A DNA stretch of 37,939 nt from CAZHOV01 sp964534315 (GCA_964534315.1 CAZHOV010000035.1:1-37939), one strand, 5' to 3'; positions 25,656-35,982 are shown, counted from the first letter of the stretch. A program made the numbers and translations. The notes: a model not told the origin generated them from the sequence alone.

Positions 25656-26585
25656 TCAGTACATACTATTGAAGACGTAAATTCGGGCGGGATCCCCTTT
25701 TTTTGCTTCATTAGAGATATAAAGCGTGCCATCCTCATCAAAACAAATACCTTCTGCCTGAGGATGAATTTTTTTCTTTAGCTTATCCATATATAATACT
25801 TCACTTTGGGGAGAGAGGACAAGAATGAGGTCTTTTTTAGAGGAAAGGATATATATATTGTCCGTCTTAGGATGGATCGCTATTCCAGAGGGCGCAAAAG
25901 GTAGTTCGTCTTCGTCCTCGTCAAAAAAGTCATCGAATTTATCTAGCTGATCTGCCTGCTCGCTTTTCAGGTAGGCTCTTATATTTTCCAGGGTAATTTT
26001 TATCACAGGATCTTTTTTTACTTCTCTGGAACTGAGATCGAAACCACAGATCATCCGGTTCTTTTTACGATCATTTCCAAAACCGTCTCCCTTACAAGCC
26101 ATTAACAGCAGGTTATTTTTGCGATCATACCCCAGACCTTCCACATCATTATCTTTATTCAGGTCAGATTTGTATTTATTTATCGCGGGAAAATCGGCTT
26201 CCAAATTTTTTACTTCATATATGGTGGCGGTACTTTTAACTACCCACACTTCATCTGGCCCGGTAACTTCTATTCCTTCATAGTCTCCTTCCTTCCAGAA
26301 TTTCTTTTCTTTTTCGATATTTCCGGTTTCCTTATTGATGTAGAACAATATTCCCAATTCATCCTGAACGGCCAATAGTTGCTTATAATCATGCGTGAAG
26401 GAAAGGCCTGATATTTCTTCTAGTATGTCGGGTAAGGGATACGTTTTGAATGGCTTCGAAAGGTCATACCGAAATTGGAAGGCAGGTTTATTTTCTACTT
26501 TATCTACAGGCTGATGTTGAAATCCAAAAGCTTGATTTAAAGAAAAGAGGACTATTAGGCTGAGAGAGGTAATAATGTACTTCAT
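25656..26585 (-). CDS. SdiA-regulated-type secreted beta-propeller protein
   Basis: About 309 residues when begun at the ATG at 26585, where a signal peptide starts (KYIITSLSLIVLFSLNQAFG). The open frame reaches 26636, but the extra 17 residues precede the signal peptide and are unlikely. The body has propeller-type repeats: EEISGLSFTHDYKQLLAVQDE, GDYEGIEVTGPDEVWVV, DVEGLGYDRKNNLLLMACKG, APSGIAIHPKTDNIYILSS and AEGICFDEDGTLYISNE. This order is that of the SdiA-regulated family, which is related to phytase-like and esterase-like propellers. An acidic insert (FDDFFDEDEDE) may bind metal. Substrate unknown. It is transcribed toward blaI, but the operators and promoter lie between them. Confidence 0.85.
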   Translation of the reverse strand: MKYIITSLSLIVLFSLNQAFGFQHQPVDKVENKPAFQFRYDLSKPFKTYPLPDILEEISGLSFTHDYKQLLAVQDELGILFYINKETGNIEKEKKFWKEGDYEGIEVTGPDEVWVVKSTATIYEVKNLEADFPAINKYKSDLNKDNDVEGLGYDRKNNLLLMACKGDGFGNDRKKNRMICGFDLSSREVKKDPVIKITLENIRAYLKSEQADQLDKFDDFFDEDEDELPFAPSGIAIHPKTDNIYILSSKKDLILVLSPQSEVLYMDKLKKKIHPQAEGICFDEDGTLYISNEAKKGDPARIYVFNSMY

Positions 26586-26662
26586 AGATTTAGTTTTAAA
26601 TTGAATGATGATTAAGAGTACCCGCAACGATATCACCGACTGATCTTTAAAAATTGATGAAT

Positions 26663-29600
26663 TCAGGAAAAGGAAAGCCAGTTTTTCAATTCGTTAAGCC
26701 GTTGGTTATAAATATAAGTCGGCGATTGTTCGTAGAGTTGCTGAAAGACTTGCAGGGCCTTATCGAAAGCTTGCTTGTTCTTAGGAGCCAATCTCCAGAG
26801 TTCATAGTATACTTCGGCTTTTTCGCTTTGGCTACCGGCATCAAGCAGCAGTTCTTGTAATATTTCTTCTGCAACTCCGTCATTACCCTGTATTCTTTTT
26901 ATCCTCGCACCGATCAATTTACTCGCAAATATTAACTCCTCGTTCTTTATTTCTAACCCTATCTCCAGCGCCTCGTTCTGGGAAGCTGCTGCTTCTTCCA
27001 AATCATTTAACTGCAGAGATGGTATAGCTTTTTCCATGAGGCTGAAACCGAGCACTAATTTATTGTTAATTGAACGGGTTATTTCTATGGCTTTATTGTA
27101 GTAACTGATTGATTCCTCGTATTCTCCCATGTAGTTGAAAACATCTCCCAAGGTGTTATTGGCTTTCGCCATACCCTTCTTGTAGCCAAGTTCTTGACAT
27201 AGGTTCAGGTTTCTCAATAGAAAGTCTTTTGCTTCATCTAGCTTGCCGGTTACGCTGTACAATTCGCCAATCAATCCTAATGCTATGGCGACCCCCTGCT
27301 TATCGCCAATCTCTTCACAAATTTGAAGGTCTTGCTGAAAATTATCCATAGCAGTTTCAAAAGCGCCTTTACGCTGGTAGATACTCCCGATGGTACCAAT
27401 TGCAATGGCCATCATTTGTTTATTTCCAAGCTCTTCGCTAAAAACCAGCCCCTTTTCAAGGGATTTAAGAGCCTCTTCATCGTCCCCTTTTTCGAAAAGG
27501 ATAATCCCCATATTGGTATACAGGATAGCCATTCCTTGTTTGTTGCCAGACTTTTCACATAATTCAATCTGAGCTTGTTGCCAATTGATCCCTTCAGTGT
27601 ATAACCCCTGATTCATATATATCAATCCAAGCGTCGAAGCTGTTTGAGTAACGGTTACGGGGTGGCCAAGTTCCGCATTTAATTCGATCCCTTTTATAAA
27701 ATAAGCCTTTGCATCGTCATACATCCCTTGTCTGAAAAATAGATTCCCAAGGTTGCCGTAGGCTTTGATCTGCCCTATTTCATCTTTTGCTATCTCAAAA
27801 TAAGTCACCGCTACATTAAGGTGCATTTTTGCTTCTTCATAATCTCCTTGTTGGAGTTGTAGGTATCCCAGTTTGTTATTAGCTCTGGCAATTAGTGCCT
27901 TTTCACCGGTTTCTCTCGATAAATTCAAGGCAAGCGTCAGTATCTTTTCACATTCTTCCCAATCTCCTATCAATTCCAGCACACTTCCTTTTTTGATCAG
28001 TGTTTTTATCCGCTCTTTTTTATCTTTTTTAGAGACATAAATTAATAATTTATCATAAAAAATAAGCGCCTGCTGATTTTGATAATTGCTACGGGCAAAA
28101 TCAGCAGCTTTTTCCAGATATTCTATGGTTTTTATTACATTTTCCGCTTGCTCATAGTGAAAGGCAAGGTCTACGTACCGGTCCTCGATTCGCTTTTCAT
28201 AAAGTCTTTCGATCGCTTCTGCGATCAGCTGATGGAGACTTCGCAGGCGTGTCCGAAGTTGCATGTCATAGACCGCTTCTCTAAGCAGGGAATGTTTGAA
28301 AATATACCTCAACTCATTCATCGCACGCCATATTTGCCCTCGTTCTGCCTGTTTGATCTGCTCCTTAAGTACTCGCTGAGCATCACCGTTGGTCTTAACA
28401 AATTCGACCTGGTGTTTCATCACTTCAGAAAGCACTGGAATTTCAAACTCTCTGCCTATAACAGCAGCTGCTTTTACCGTTTCTTTAACCAAAGACGAAA
28501 GCCGATCTATTCGGGCAGTCAAAACAGCATTGATAGAACTGGAAAGTTTGACGTGTTCGTCCTTGATGCGCCAGCTATCTGTATCCCACCTGAGCAGGTC
28601 GCTTTCTTGAAAGTACTCCAAGATCTGTTCTATATAAAATGGGTTTCCATTTGTCGTACGTTGTAAAAAAGCAAAAAAATCATCGTTGATTGGTCCTTCA
28701 AGTGTAGTTTCCGCAAAAGCTTGCAAGCCTTCGGCATTTAAAATATTAAGGTCAATTTCAAGCTGAGGGATATTATTCTGCTTTAACCAATTAACCTCGA
28801 TCAACCTGGGTTTATTTCCATTGTCATCATAGCGAGAAGTAATTAACAACCCTATCGGCCGATCTTTGATTCGTTTAATAAAAGTATTTAAAAAGGTGAT
28901 GGATTCTTTATCGTACCAATGCCCATCTTCCAATTCAATAATGAGAGGTTGAAATAAAGTTGTAGCCAAGAAAAAATTCGCTATAGCCAAAAAGGTATTA
29001 TCATATTTTCCCTTAGCATCTAGTTGTTGCCAGAGCGAATTGTCGTAGTAAATACCGCAAAGGGCCGCCAATACCGATTTCGTCCTCAATAATTCATTAT
29101 AAAATTTTTCGGTATCAGGAGCAGCAACTTTTTTAAGTTCAATGATCAGTTCATAAAACCGATCTTCAAATAGTTGGTGATTTTGAGATAGTGAATTATC
29201 AGGAGACTGATTAAAAAAGTTTTTCAAGAAATAGACAAAAGGATTGAATGACTTTTTTAATATTTGGTCAGACTGGCAGGTAAACCAATTGAGGCTATTT
29301 TCTTTTTCTAGTTCTTTTTTTAATTCAAAACTAAGGCGGCTTTTCCCTATTCCTGCCTCGCCATAAATAACACCTATTCTGGGCGTTCCTTCAGAAAAAA
29401 GAGGCTCAAAGAAGTTTAATAAGCTGTCAAGTTCCTCATCTCTGGCCAGCATTGTTCCTCCAAATTCGGACTGAGGTTCCAACTGGTGACCAACCAACTG
29501 GTAGGTGGGGATTTGCCCTTCAATACCTTTGTAACGGATATCGCCTTTGTGTTTGAAGGAAAAATGGCGCTCTTTCTGCATCTCTTCATCTACCAATACC

Positions 29601-30718
29601 TCTCCCCAATCAGCATTGATCATGAGGCGGGCGGCAAGATTTACCCGATTGCCGACGGCAGCATACTGACAACGATCTTCTCCTCCGACAATTCCCGTGT
29701 AGGCTGTTCCTGAAGTAATCCCGGCTCTTATCCTCAGGTCGGTATTTTGAATCTGATCATCTAATTCCTTCTTTATTGCCAATACAAATTCAAGTGCCCG
29801 GAAACTATTATTTTCATAAGAAACTGGTGCTCCAAAAAAACTAACCATAATCCCTCCTTTATCGCCGAAGTCGATTTCCTTGAAGTAGCCATTGAAGTTT
29901 TTTACCTGATTGAGCAGGGTAGTGGCGAAACGGTCCATTTCGTTGTGGTCAGCAATTCCATCAAACGAAAGAAAGACGGCGATCACGGAGCGAAATTCTC
30001 CGATTTGATTAAAATTGATGATCTCGCCTGGTAGGAAGTAATTGACAATGGCCGGCTCTAGCTCTTTTCTTTTGACGGGTTGGCCCGTCTGTATAAATGG
30101 AAACTTACTTCTCAGAGAAGTATACTCAAAATATCCGGGCTTCATCTCTTCGATTTCAAGCCCTTCAGCTGCTACAAATTCATAGAAGGCCGGGTCCATT
30201 ATTATTTGTTGATCCTGAGCATTGGACTGGCAATCCGCACTTGAATCGATCGGCTGGCCATTGAAATAAAACGATTTTAAATCATCGCCAACAATCCCCC
30301 ATTCAATCTCGCCAAACCCTAATCCCAGCTTTATCCCGATGGGGAAAGTACCAAACCGAGTTTTCTTAAGCCGCTCCTGGGTAAATAAATTTCTCAAGGC
30401 AATAGCTGTGGACAGAACATTCTTTGCCTGCCGGGTAGCATCATCCTCTTGTTCTAGCTTAAAAAGGGCAACAAAGGCATCACCTGCAAAATGAGGAATT
30501 AACCCTCCCCGCTGACAAACCAGGCGGACCATCGGCCCAAAAATATTGTTTAGACTCAGTGATAAAGATTCCGCGCCCTCATTGCCCTGCTGCATTAACG
30601 TTTCGGTCAACGAAGTAAATCCCGATAAATCTACAAACATGGCAAAAGCCCGGAATTCCCCATGAAATTCCTTGTGAATAAGACGTTCCTGAATGAATGT
30701 TGGTATTAAATTTCTCAC
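26663..30718 (-). CDS. Soluble adenylyl cyclase-like protein: tandem cyclase domains, NTPase, TPR
   Basis: A 1351-residue cytoplasmic protein with the domain order of mammalian soluble adenylyl cyclase. C1 (about 22-185): FVDLSGFTSLTE with Asp30, and HFAGDAFVALF with Asp80, the two metal-binding aspartates. C2 (about 240-410): FGDKGGIMVSFFGAP with Lys287, then CQYAAVGNRVNLAARLM with Asn360 and Arg364, the transition-state pair. The position corresponding to the adenine-contacting Thr of sAC is Ala353. An AAA/NTPase domain follows with Walker A GEAGIGKS (453-460). From about residue 870 to the end are ten or more TPR-type repeats (KLGYLQLQQGDYEEAKMHL and similar). It probably makes cAMP under control of its NTPase-TPR part; nucleotide choice and signal are inferred. 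There is no signal peptide and no membrane segment. Divergent from the DUF5916 gene. Confidence 0.9.
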   Translation of the reverse strand: MRNLIPTFIQERLIHKEFHGEFRAFAMFVDLSGFTSLTETLMQQGNEGAESLSLSLNNIFGPMVRLVCQRGGLIPHFAGDAFVALFKLEQEDDATRQAKNVLSTAIALRNLFTQERLKKTRFGTFPIGIKLGLGFGEIEWGIVGDDLKSFYFNGQPIDSSADCQSNAQDQQIIMDPAFYEFVAAEGLEIEEMKPGYFEYTSLRSKFPFIQTGQPVKRKELEPAIVNYFLPGEIINFNQIGEFRSVIAVFLSFDGIADHNEMDRFATTLLNQVKNFNGYFKEIDFGDKGGIMVSFFGAPVSYENNSFRALEFVLAIKKELDDQIQNTDLRIRAGITSGTAYTGIVGGEDRCQYAAVGNRVNLAARLMINADWGEVLVDEEMQKERHFSFKHKGDIRYKGIEGQIPTYQLVGHQLEPQSEFGGTMLARDEELDSLLNFFEPLFSEGTPRIGVIYGEAGIGKSRLSFELKKELEKENSLNWFTCQSDQILKKSFNPFVYFLKNFFNQSPDNSLSQNHQLFEDRFYELIIELKKVAAPDTEKFYNELLRTKSVLAALCGIYYDNSLWQQLDAKGKYDNTFLAIANFFLATTLFQPLIIELEDGHWYDKESITFLNTFIKRIKDRPIGLLITSRYDDNGNKPRLIEVNWLKQNNIPQLEIDLNILNAEGLQAFAETTLEGPINDDFFAFLQRTTNGNPFYIEQILEYFQESDLLRWDTDSWRIKDEHVKLSSSINAVLTARIDRLSSLVKETVKAAAVIGREFEIPVLSEVMKHQVEFVKTNGDAQRVLKEQIKQAERGQIWRAMNELRYIFKHSLLREAVYDMQLRTRLRSLHQLIAEAIERLYEKRIEDRYVDLAFHYEQAENVIKTIEYLEKAADFARSNYQNQQALIFYDKLLIYVSKKDKKERIKTLIKKGSVLELIGDWEECEKILTLALNLSRETGEKALIARANNKLGYLQLQQGDYEEAKMHLNVAVTYFEIAKDEIGQIKAYGNLGNLFFRQGMYDDAKAYFIKGIELNAELGHPVTVTQTASTLGLIYMNQGLYTEGINWQQAQIELCEKSGNKQGMAILYTNMGIILFEKGDDEEALKSLEKGLVFSEELGNKQMMAIAIGTIGSIYQRKGAFETAMDNFQQDLQICEEIGDKQGVAIALGLIGELYSVTGKLDEAKDFLLRNLNLCQELGYKKGMAKANNTLGDVFNYMGEYEESISYYNKAIEITRSINNKLVLGFSLMEKAIPSLQLNDLEEAAASQNEALEIGLEIKNEELIFASKLIGARIKRIQGNDGVAEEILQELLLDAGSQSEKAEVYYELWRLAPKNKQAFDKALQVFQQLYEQSPTYIYNQRLNELKNWLSFS

Positions 30719-31042
30719 AACCTCAAAACTACGTTAAACAATTTATAGTGAAGGACTTTCTTTCCAGAAAAGTTTATCTTTACCATACTTGACTTGCGCT
30801 GCAAAACTTTCACCTCCAAACTACAAATTTATTAAATATTGATTTAAAGTGAATTATATAGTGCTGTTTTGTTAAATTAGTTTCGTACTATTCTATCCTT
30901 AATAGCAGTTTGTATAATTTAAAACACTATTCCTATATTTTTTCTGATGTCTGATTTTTCCTTCGTAATTTTAACCTTCCTAGGCCTTACCTGTTAGAGT
31001 AATCGAAAAGAAATCAGCTCCGTTTAAATATTAAACCCAAGT
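30719..31042. promoter_or_regulatory. Divergent intergenic region with a candidate promoter
   Basis: A 324-bp AT-rich gap between divergent genes; no coding frame seen. For the plus strand, TTTG (30909-30912), 21 bases, then TATATTTT (30934-30941) fits the Bacteroidota TTTG-N19-21-TAnnTTTG pattern with one mismatch, about 100 bp before the DUF5916 start. A lone TTCGTA half-site near 30886 lacks its partner. No promoter for the cyclase was clear to me. Confidence 0.35.
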
Positions 31043-33514
31043 ATGAGATCGCTTTCATTCTGGTTATTGATCATTATCAGCTTCTTCTCCCATAGTAGGA
31101 TATCGGCACACACCGATCCCCCTAAAAAGCAATATAATGCGATCAGGTCATCTTCCCCGATAAAAATTGATGGTGTTCTGGACGAACCTATTTGGTCAAC
31201 CTCACCTATTGCAACTGATTTTATCCAGAATCAGCCAGACCCGGGCGAAGCTCCGGCTGCTAAAACAGAGGTACGGGTAATTTATGATGATGTGTCTCTT
31301 TACATCAGCGCCTATCTGCATGATGATGAACCTGATAAAATACTAAAAGAACTTTCTCAACGAGATGACCTGGGCAATACAGACTGGTTTGGCATATACC
31401 TCGACCCCTACCGCGATGGTATCAACGGGGTAAGCTTTATCGTAACCCCGCGGAATGTCCAGGTCGATGCTAAGTATTCTGCAGTAGAAGGGCAAGACGA
31501 TAGCTGGGATGCCGTTTGGGAATCTGCGACCCAAATTGTGAGCGATGGGTGGATCGTTGAACTGCAAATACCCTATTCGGCCATTCGCTTTCCGGAAAAA
31601 AATGAGCAACTCTGGCATATCAATTTTGGGCGATCTATTCGCCGCATTCGCCAAACTTCTTACTGGAATGAAGTAAAACCCAATATCGACGGCTTCTTAA
31701 ATCAGTCGGGACTGATCGGAGGCATCAAGGACATCAAACCGCCGGTGCGCTTGCAGGCCATTCCTTTTGTAACTACCATCATTGAAAACTACTACGATAA
31801 AAACAACACCCCAAAATCGAGCTGGGGAAGTAGTTTTGGAGGTGGAATGGATGTTAAATACGGCATAACGGATGCTTTTACGCTAGATATGACCCTTATT
31901 CCGGATTTTAGCCAAGCCCAATCTGATAATGAAATCCTCAACCTCTCTCCTTTTGAAGTGCGGTTTGATGAAAACCGGCAGTTCTTTACAGAAGGAGTGG
32001 AACTGTTTAACAAGGGGAATTTATTCTATTCCAGAAGGGTAGGAGGGCGTCCATTTTACCGATCCAGGGTTTCCCAACTCCGAAATAAAGGCTATGACGT
32101 TATTGATAATCCTCAGAATGCCCAGCTTTTGAATGCTTCCAAAATTTCCGGAAGAACAAGCAGTGGCTTGGGTATTGGTCTGTTTAATGCTACAGAAGGC
32201 AAAACAAGAGCTGAGCTAAGAACACCCGAAGGGCAGGACACTTCTGTTTTGGTTAGTCCTTTGACTAATTACAATTTATTTGTCCTTGATCAAAACCTCA
32301 AAAATAACTCCTATGTTACACTTGTCAATACTAATGTCATGCGAGGTGGTGCTGCCTATGATGCTAATGTGACGGGTACGTTTTTTAATATACGGGACAA
32401 AACAAACACTTATGCTATTGAAGGTAGCGGCGTTTTGACCCAAAAATTCTTCTCGGACTCCGAAAATGGTTATAATGTAGACCTGGGCCATCGATATTAT
32501 CTCGAACTGGCAAAAATAAGCGGGAATTTCCAATTCTCAGGAGGCTTTGGAGAAGAGAGCTATAATTATGACCCCAACGACCTGGGCTTTTTAACTGCAC
32601 CAAACGAGCGATTCTTCTACGGCTCTGCCCGGTATATTACATTCAAACCTTTCTGGATATTGAATCGACTGCGCACCAGCCTCAATGTCAATTATACCAG
32701 ACTACACCGTCCCAATGAATTTTCCAACTTTGCTATAAATTATGAAATCAACTTTCTGACCAAGAAATGGTTTTTTATAGAGTTCTGGACGACCCTTCGA
32801 CCAGTGCAAACAAGAGATTACTTTGAACCCAGAACCTCTGATTTCAGCCAATTCTATGCTTTTCCAAAAAATTACAGTGTCGGATTTTGGCTATCTACCG
32901 ATTACCGAAAGGTGTTTGCCATAGATGCAAACGCCAGCTACCGAACCTTTGACGAAATAGGCCGATCCCAGATCAATATCGGTGTTGAGCCGCGCGTTCG
33001 GGTTAGCGATCAGTTTAATTTCAGGTTTGAGTTTAGTAATCGCCGCTTATTCAATGATATTGGTTTTGTTAGTAGAGATGAAAATAATATCTTCTTTGGT
33101 CGCCGGGATCAAATTATCGTTGAAAATATTTTAAATGCCAATTATACTTTTAACAGTAATATCGCGCTTACCTTTAGAATGCGCCATTACTGGACATTAG
33201 TTGAGTATGACCGATATAATAGTCTTGGCGCTAATGGAGAATTATTGAATACTGATTACGCTGGCAACCACAATAGTAAATTTGATGCCTTCAATATTGA
33301 TATGATCTTCCGCTGGCGCTTTGCTCCGGGTAGTGATATTTTTGTCGTTTGGAAAAACTCTATCCTGGAAGGTCAGTCGCTTGATCCAAGCTTGGAGTAC
33401 AATAGAAACTATTTTCAGAATGTAGATGACGTATTTGACCTTCCCCAATTGAATAGTTTATCAATAAAAGTGTTATATTTCATCGATTATTTGTATTTCA
33501 AAAATAAATCGTAA
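31043..33514 (+). CDS. DUF5916 protein with CBM9-like N-terminal domain
   Basis: An 823-residue exported protein; signal peptide about 1-22 (ends RISAHT). Residues about 35-215 form a CBM9-like domain: IKIDGVLDEPIWSTSP, EVRVIYDDVSLYISAYLHDDEP, DWFGIYLDPYRDGINGVSF and WIVELQIPYSAIRFPE. The rest is the DUF5916 region, rich in amphipathic strands and ending in a hydrophobic strand, so it is probably an outer-membrane barrel. DUF5916 proteins are common in Bacteroidota and often sit next to secreted peptidases or carbohydrate genes; the role is not known. Its stop codon touches the start codon of the following S9 peptidase gene, so the two are co-transcribed and probably work together on an outside substrate. 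Confidence 0.88.
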   Translation: MRSLSFWLLIIISFFSHSRISAHTDPPKKQYNAIRSSSPIKIDGVLDEPIWSTSPIATDFIQNQPDPGEAPAAKTEVRVIYDDVSLYISAYLHDDEPDKILKELSQRDDLGNTDWFGIYLDPYRDGINGVSFIVTPRNVQVDAKYSAVEGQDDSWDAVWESATQIVSDGWIVELQIPYSAIRFPEKNEQLWHINFGRSIRRIRQTSYWNEVKPNIDGFLNQSGLIGGIKDIKPPVRLQAIPFVTTIIENYYDKNNTPKSSWGSSFGGGMDVKYGITDAFTLDMTLIPDFSQAQSDNEILNLSPFEVRFDENRQFFTEGVELFNKGNLFYSRRVGGRPFYRSRVSQLRNKGYDVIDNPQNAQLLNASKISGRTSSGLGIGLFNATEGKTRAELRTPEGQDTSVLVSPLTNYNLFVLDQNLKNNSYVTLVNTNVMRGGAAYDANVTGTFFNIRDKTNTYAIEGSGVLTQKFFSDSENGYNVDLGHRYYLELAKISGNFQFSGGFGEESYNYDPNDLGFLTAPNERFFYGSARYITFKPFWILNRLRTSLNVNYTRLHRPNEFSNFAINYEINFLTKKWFFIEFWTTLRPVQTRDYFEPRTSDFSQFYAFPKNYSVGFWLSTDYRKVFAIDANASYRTFDEIGRSQINIGVEPRVRVSDQFNFRFEFSNRRLFNDIGFVSRDENNIFFGRRDQIIVENILNANYTFNSNIALTFRMRHYWTLVEYDRYNSLGANGELLNTDYAGNHNSKFDAFNIDMIFRWRFAPGSDIFVVWKNSILEGQSLDPSLEYNRNYFQNVDDVFDLPQLNSLSIKVLYFIDYLYFKNKS

Positions 33515-35974
33515 ATGAATACCACTATTACTTTCAAAAAAATTAATATTGCAGCACTTTTCTTCATTTTGTTTTGCAGCACCCTAACTATGATCGCACA
33601 AGATAACCTTACCTACCAAACACCTCCTAAACCTATTGCCGATCTGGTAAAGGCTCCAACTACTCCGGGTATCAGTATCAGCCCTGACCGTGAGTGGATG
33701 CTGCTGAGAGATCGCCCCGGATACCCGTCTATCGAAGAAGTTGCTCAAAAAGAATTGAGAATTGGCGGGGTGCGGCTCAACCCTAAGACCAATGGCTCAA
33801 GTCGTGCTTCTTACGCTTTCAACCTGAGATTGCGAAAATTGAACGGCGACAAGGAGATTACAATTTCGGGAATTAACCCTAAAGCCCATATCCAAAACAT
33901 CAGTTGGTCTCCGGATGGATCTAGATTTGCTTTTACGGTAACCAAAGAAAATGGATTGGAATTATGGACAGCCGATGTCGCTTCTGCTTCAGCCAAAAAA
34001 CAAACCGACGCCATCATCAATGATGTCATAGGTGGTACCCCCTACACTTGGTTGTCTGATAATACTACCTTGATCTACAAGTCCATTGTTACCGAGCGGG
34101 GCGCTGCTCCGGAAAAGAGCTCGGTCCCTTCTGGTCCGACCATTCAAGCCAATGTCGGCGGCGAAGCGCCGGTACGCACCTACCAGGATCTCTTAAGAAA
34201 CCAATACGATGAGACATTATTTGAACACTACACCAATTGCCAGTTATATGCGCTAAATGTAAAAACAGACCAAAAATCAGTTTTTGGAAAACCTGGCATC
34301 AACAGAGGAATCAGCCCTTCTCCCGATGGAAACTATATAATGGTATATACTATTGAACGTCCTTTTTCTTACATCGTACCCTATAGCCGATTCCCCTATT
34401 CGGTAGATATGTATGATAAAAATGGAAAGCTGGTCACCAACATCGCCAAAATCCCGGCTGCTGAAGAAATTCCCAAAGGATTCGGAGCAGTGAGAGAAGG
34501 TCCGAGAAGTTTTACCTGGAGAGCAGATAGGCCTTCTACCTTGTATTGGGTGGAAGCGCAGGATGGGGGTGATCCTAAAAAAGAAGCTGAATTCAGAGAT
34601 AAAATGTTTTACCTGGAAGCGCCATTTAACGGTTCTCCAAAAGAAGGTATCTCCTTTGATCTCCGCTATGGAGGTGTCATCTGGGGCAATGATGATCTGG
34701 CCATGGCACGTTCCTGGTGGTGGGCCGATCGCCATGAAAAAACTGTGCAATGGGATCCTTCCAATCCTGGAGCTGAACCTAAGATTATCTTTGACCGCTC
34801 CTGGGAAGATGCTTATACTGACCCCGGAGATTTTGAAACCGACCTGAACAAATATGGCCGTTCCGTCCTCCAAATGGATAAAGCGAAAAAACATTTATTC
34901 CTTACCGGAAGCGGTGCCTCTCCGGAGGGGAATCGCCCTTTCATCGATAAATACAACATCAAAACACAAGAGACAGAACGACTTTGGAGATCAGAAGCGC
35001 CTTACTACGAATACCCTATCTGGATCATGGATACAGAAGAAGGCGTGGTCATTACCCGAAGGGAATCTAAAGAAGATCCGCCGAATTATTTCTTCCGTAA
35101 TCTAAAATCCGGAAAGATCGATGCGATCACAGATTTTCCAAACCCCTTCGAAGCCCTTAAGGATGTCCAAAAGCAATTCGTGAAATACGAGCGGGAAGAT
35201 GGCGTAGAGTTGACCGGTACCTTATACACGCCTCCGGGGTATGACAAAGAAAAAGACGGGCCACTACCTGTATTTATGTGGGCATATCCTAGAGAGTTTA
35301 AGAGCGCCAAAGCTGCCAGTCAGGTGACAGATTCTCCCTACGAATTTGTAGGGGTATACTGGGGATCTCCTATTTATTGGGTCCTCCACGGTTATGCAGT
35401 TTTTGATGATTTCGGCATGCCCATCATTGGCGAAGGAGATGAAGAACCCAATGAAACTTTTGTCTCACAACTTAAGTCAGGTGCTGAAGCTGCTATCAAT
35501 AAAATTGTAGAAATGGGTGTTGCCGATCGCGATCGTATTGCAGTGGGAGGACATTCTTATGGCGCCTTTATGACCGCCAATCTCCTTGCGCATACGGATC
35601 TATTTGCTGCCGGGGTAGCCCGTAGCGGCGCCTACAACCGGACGCTCACCCCTTTCGGTTTCCAATCAGAAGAACGCACTTATTGGGAAGCCCCGGAAAT
35701 CTACTATAACATGTCTCCCTTCATGCATGCCGATCAGGTAAAATCTCCGTTACTACTTATCCACGGTGAAGCGGATAACAACTCCGGTACCTACCCGATG
35801 CAAAGTGAACGCTATTATGCAGCTCTAAAAGGACATGGCGCCACGGTAAGATTGGTCATGCTCCCCCACGAAAGCCACGGCTACCGGGCCGAAGAATCTA
35901 TTTTACACATGATGTGGGAAATGACAGAATGGATGGATAAGTATGTTAAGAACAAAGGCGAAAGTAAGCCGTAA
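33515..35974 (+). CDS. S9 family serine peptidase, glutamyl-endopeptidase (CGEP)-like
   Basis: An 819-residue secreted prolyl-oligopeptidase-fold peptidase. Signal peptide about 1-29 (ends LTMIAQ). The N-terminal propeller contains ISISPDREWMLLRDRPGYPS and ISWSPDGSRFAFT. The catalytic alpha/beta-hydrolase part has Ser681 in GGHSYGAFM, Asp754 in HGEADNNSG and His788 in PHESHGY. The segments ARSGAYNRTLTPFGFQ, GEGDEEPNETFVSQL and PGYDKEKDGPLP strongly recall plant chloroplast glutamyl endopeptidase, which cuts after Glu in peptides. Length is right for a secreted form. It starts at the base after the DUF5916 stop; no Shine-Dalgarno is visible, as usual in this phylum. Confidence 0.93.
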   Translation: MNTTITFKKINIAALFFILFCSTLTMIAQDNLTYQTPPKPIADLVKAPTTPGISISPDREWMLLRDRPGYPSIEEVAQKELRIGGVRLNPKTNGSSRASYAFNLRLRKLNGDKEITISGINPKAHIQNISWSPDGSRFAFTVTKENGLELWTADVASASAKKQTDAIINDVIGGTPYTWLSDNTTLIYKSIVTERGAAPEKSSVPSGPTIQANVGGEAPVRTYQDLLRNQYDETLFEHYTNCQLYALNVKTDQKSVFGKPGINRGISPSPDGNYIMVYTIERPFSYIVPYSRFPYSVDMYDKNGKLVTNIAKIPAAEEIPKGFGAVREGPRSFTWRADRPSTLYWVEAQDGGDPKKEAEFRDKMFYLEAPFNGSPKEGISFDLRYGGVIWGNDDLAMARSWWWADRHEKTVQWDPSNPGAEPKIIFDRSWEDAYTDPGDFETDLNKYGRSVLQMDKAKKHLFLTGSGASPEGNRPFIDKYNIKTQETERLWRSEAPYYEYPIWIMDTEEGVVITRRESKEDPPNYFFRNLKSGKIDAITDFPNPFEALKDVQKQFVKYEREDGVELTGTLYTPPGYDKEKDGPLPVFMWAYPREFKSAKAASQVTDSPYEFVGVYWGSPIYWVLHGYAVFDDFGMPIIGEGDEEPNETFVSQLKSGAEAAINKIVEMGVADRDRIAVGGHSYGAFMTANLLAHTDLFAAGVARSGAYNRTLTPFGFQSEERTYWEAPEIYYNMSPFMHADQVKSPLLLIHGEADNNSGTYPMQSERYYAALKGHGATVRLVMLPHESHGYRAEESILHMMWEMTEWMDKYVKNKGESKP

Positions 35975-35982
35975 GATACGTT

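Noticed and set aside
26586..26636. Longer start for the SdiA-regulated-type protein
   Set aside because: The extra 17 residues lie in front of a complete signal peptide that begins at the ATG at 26585.
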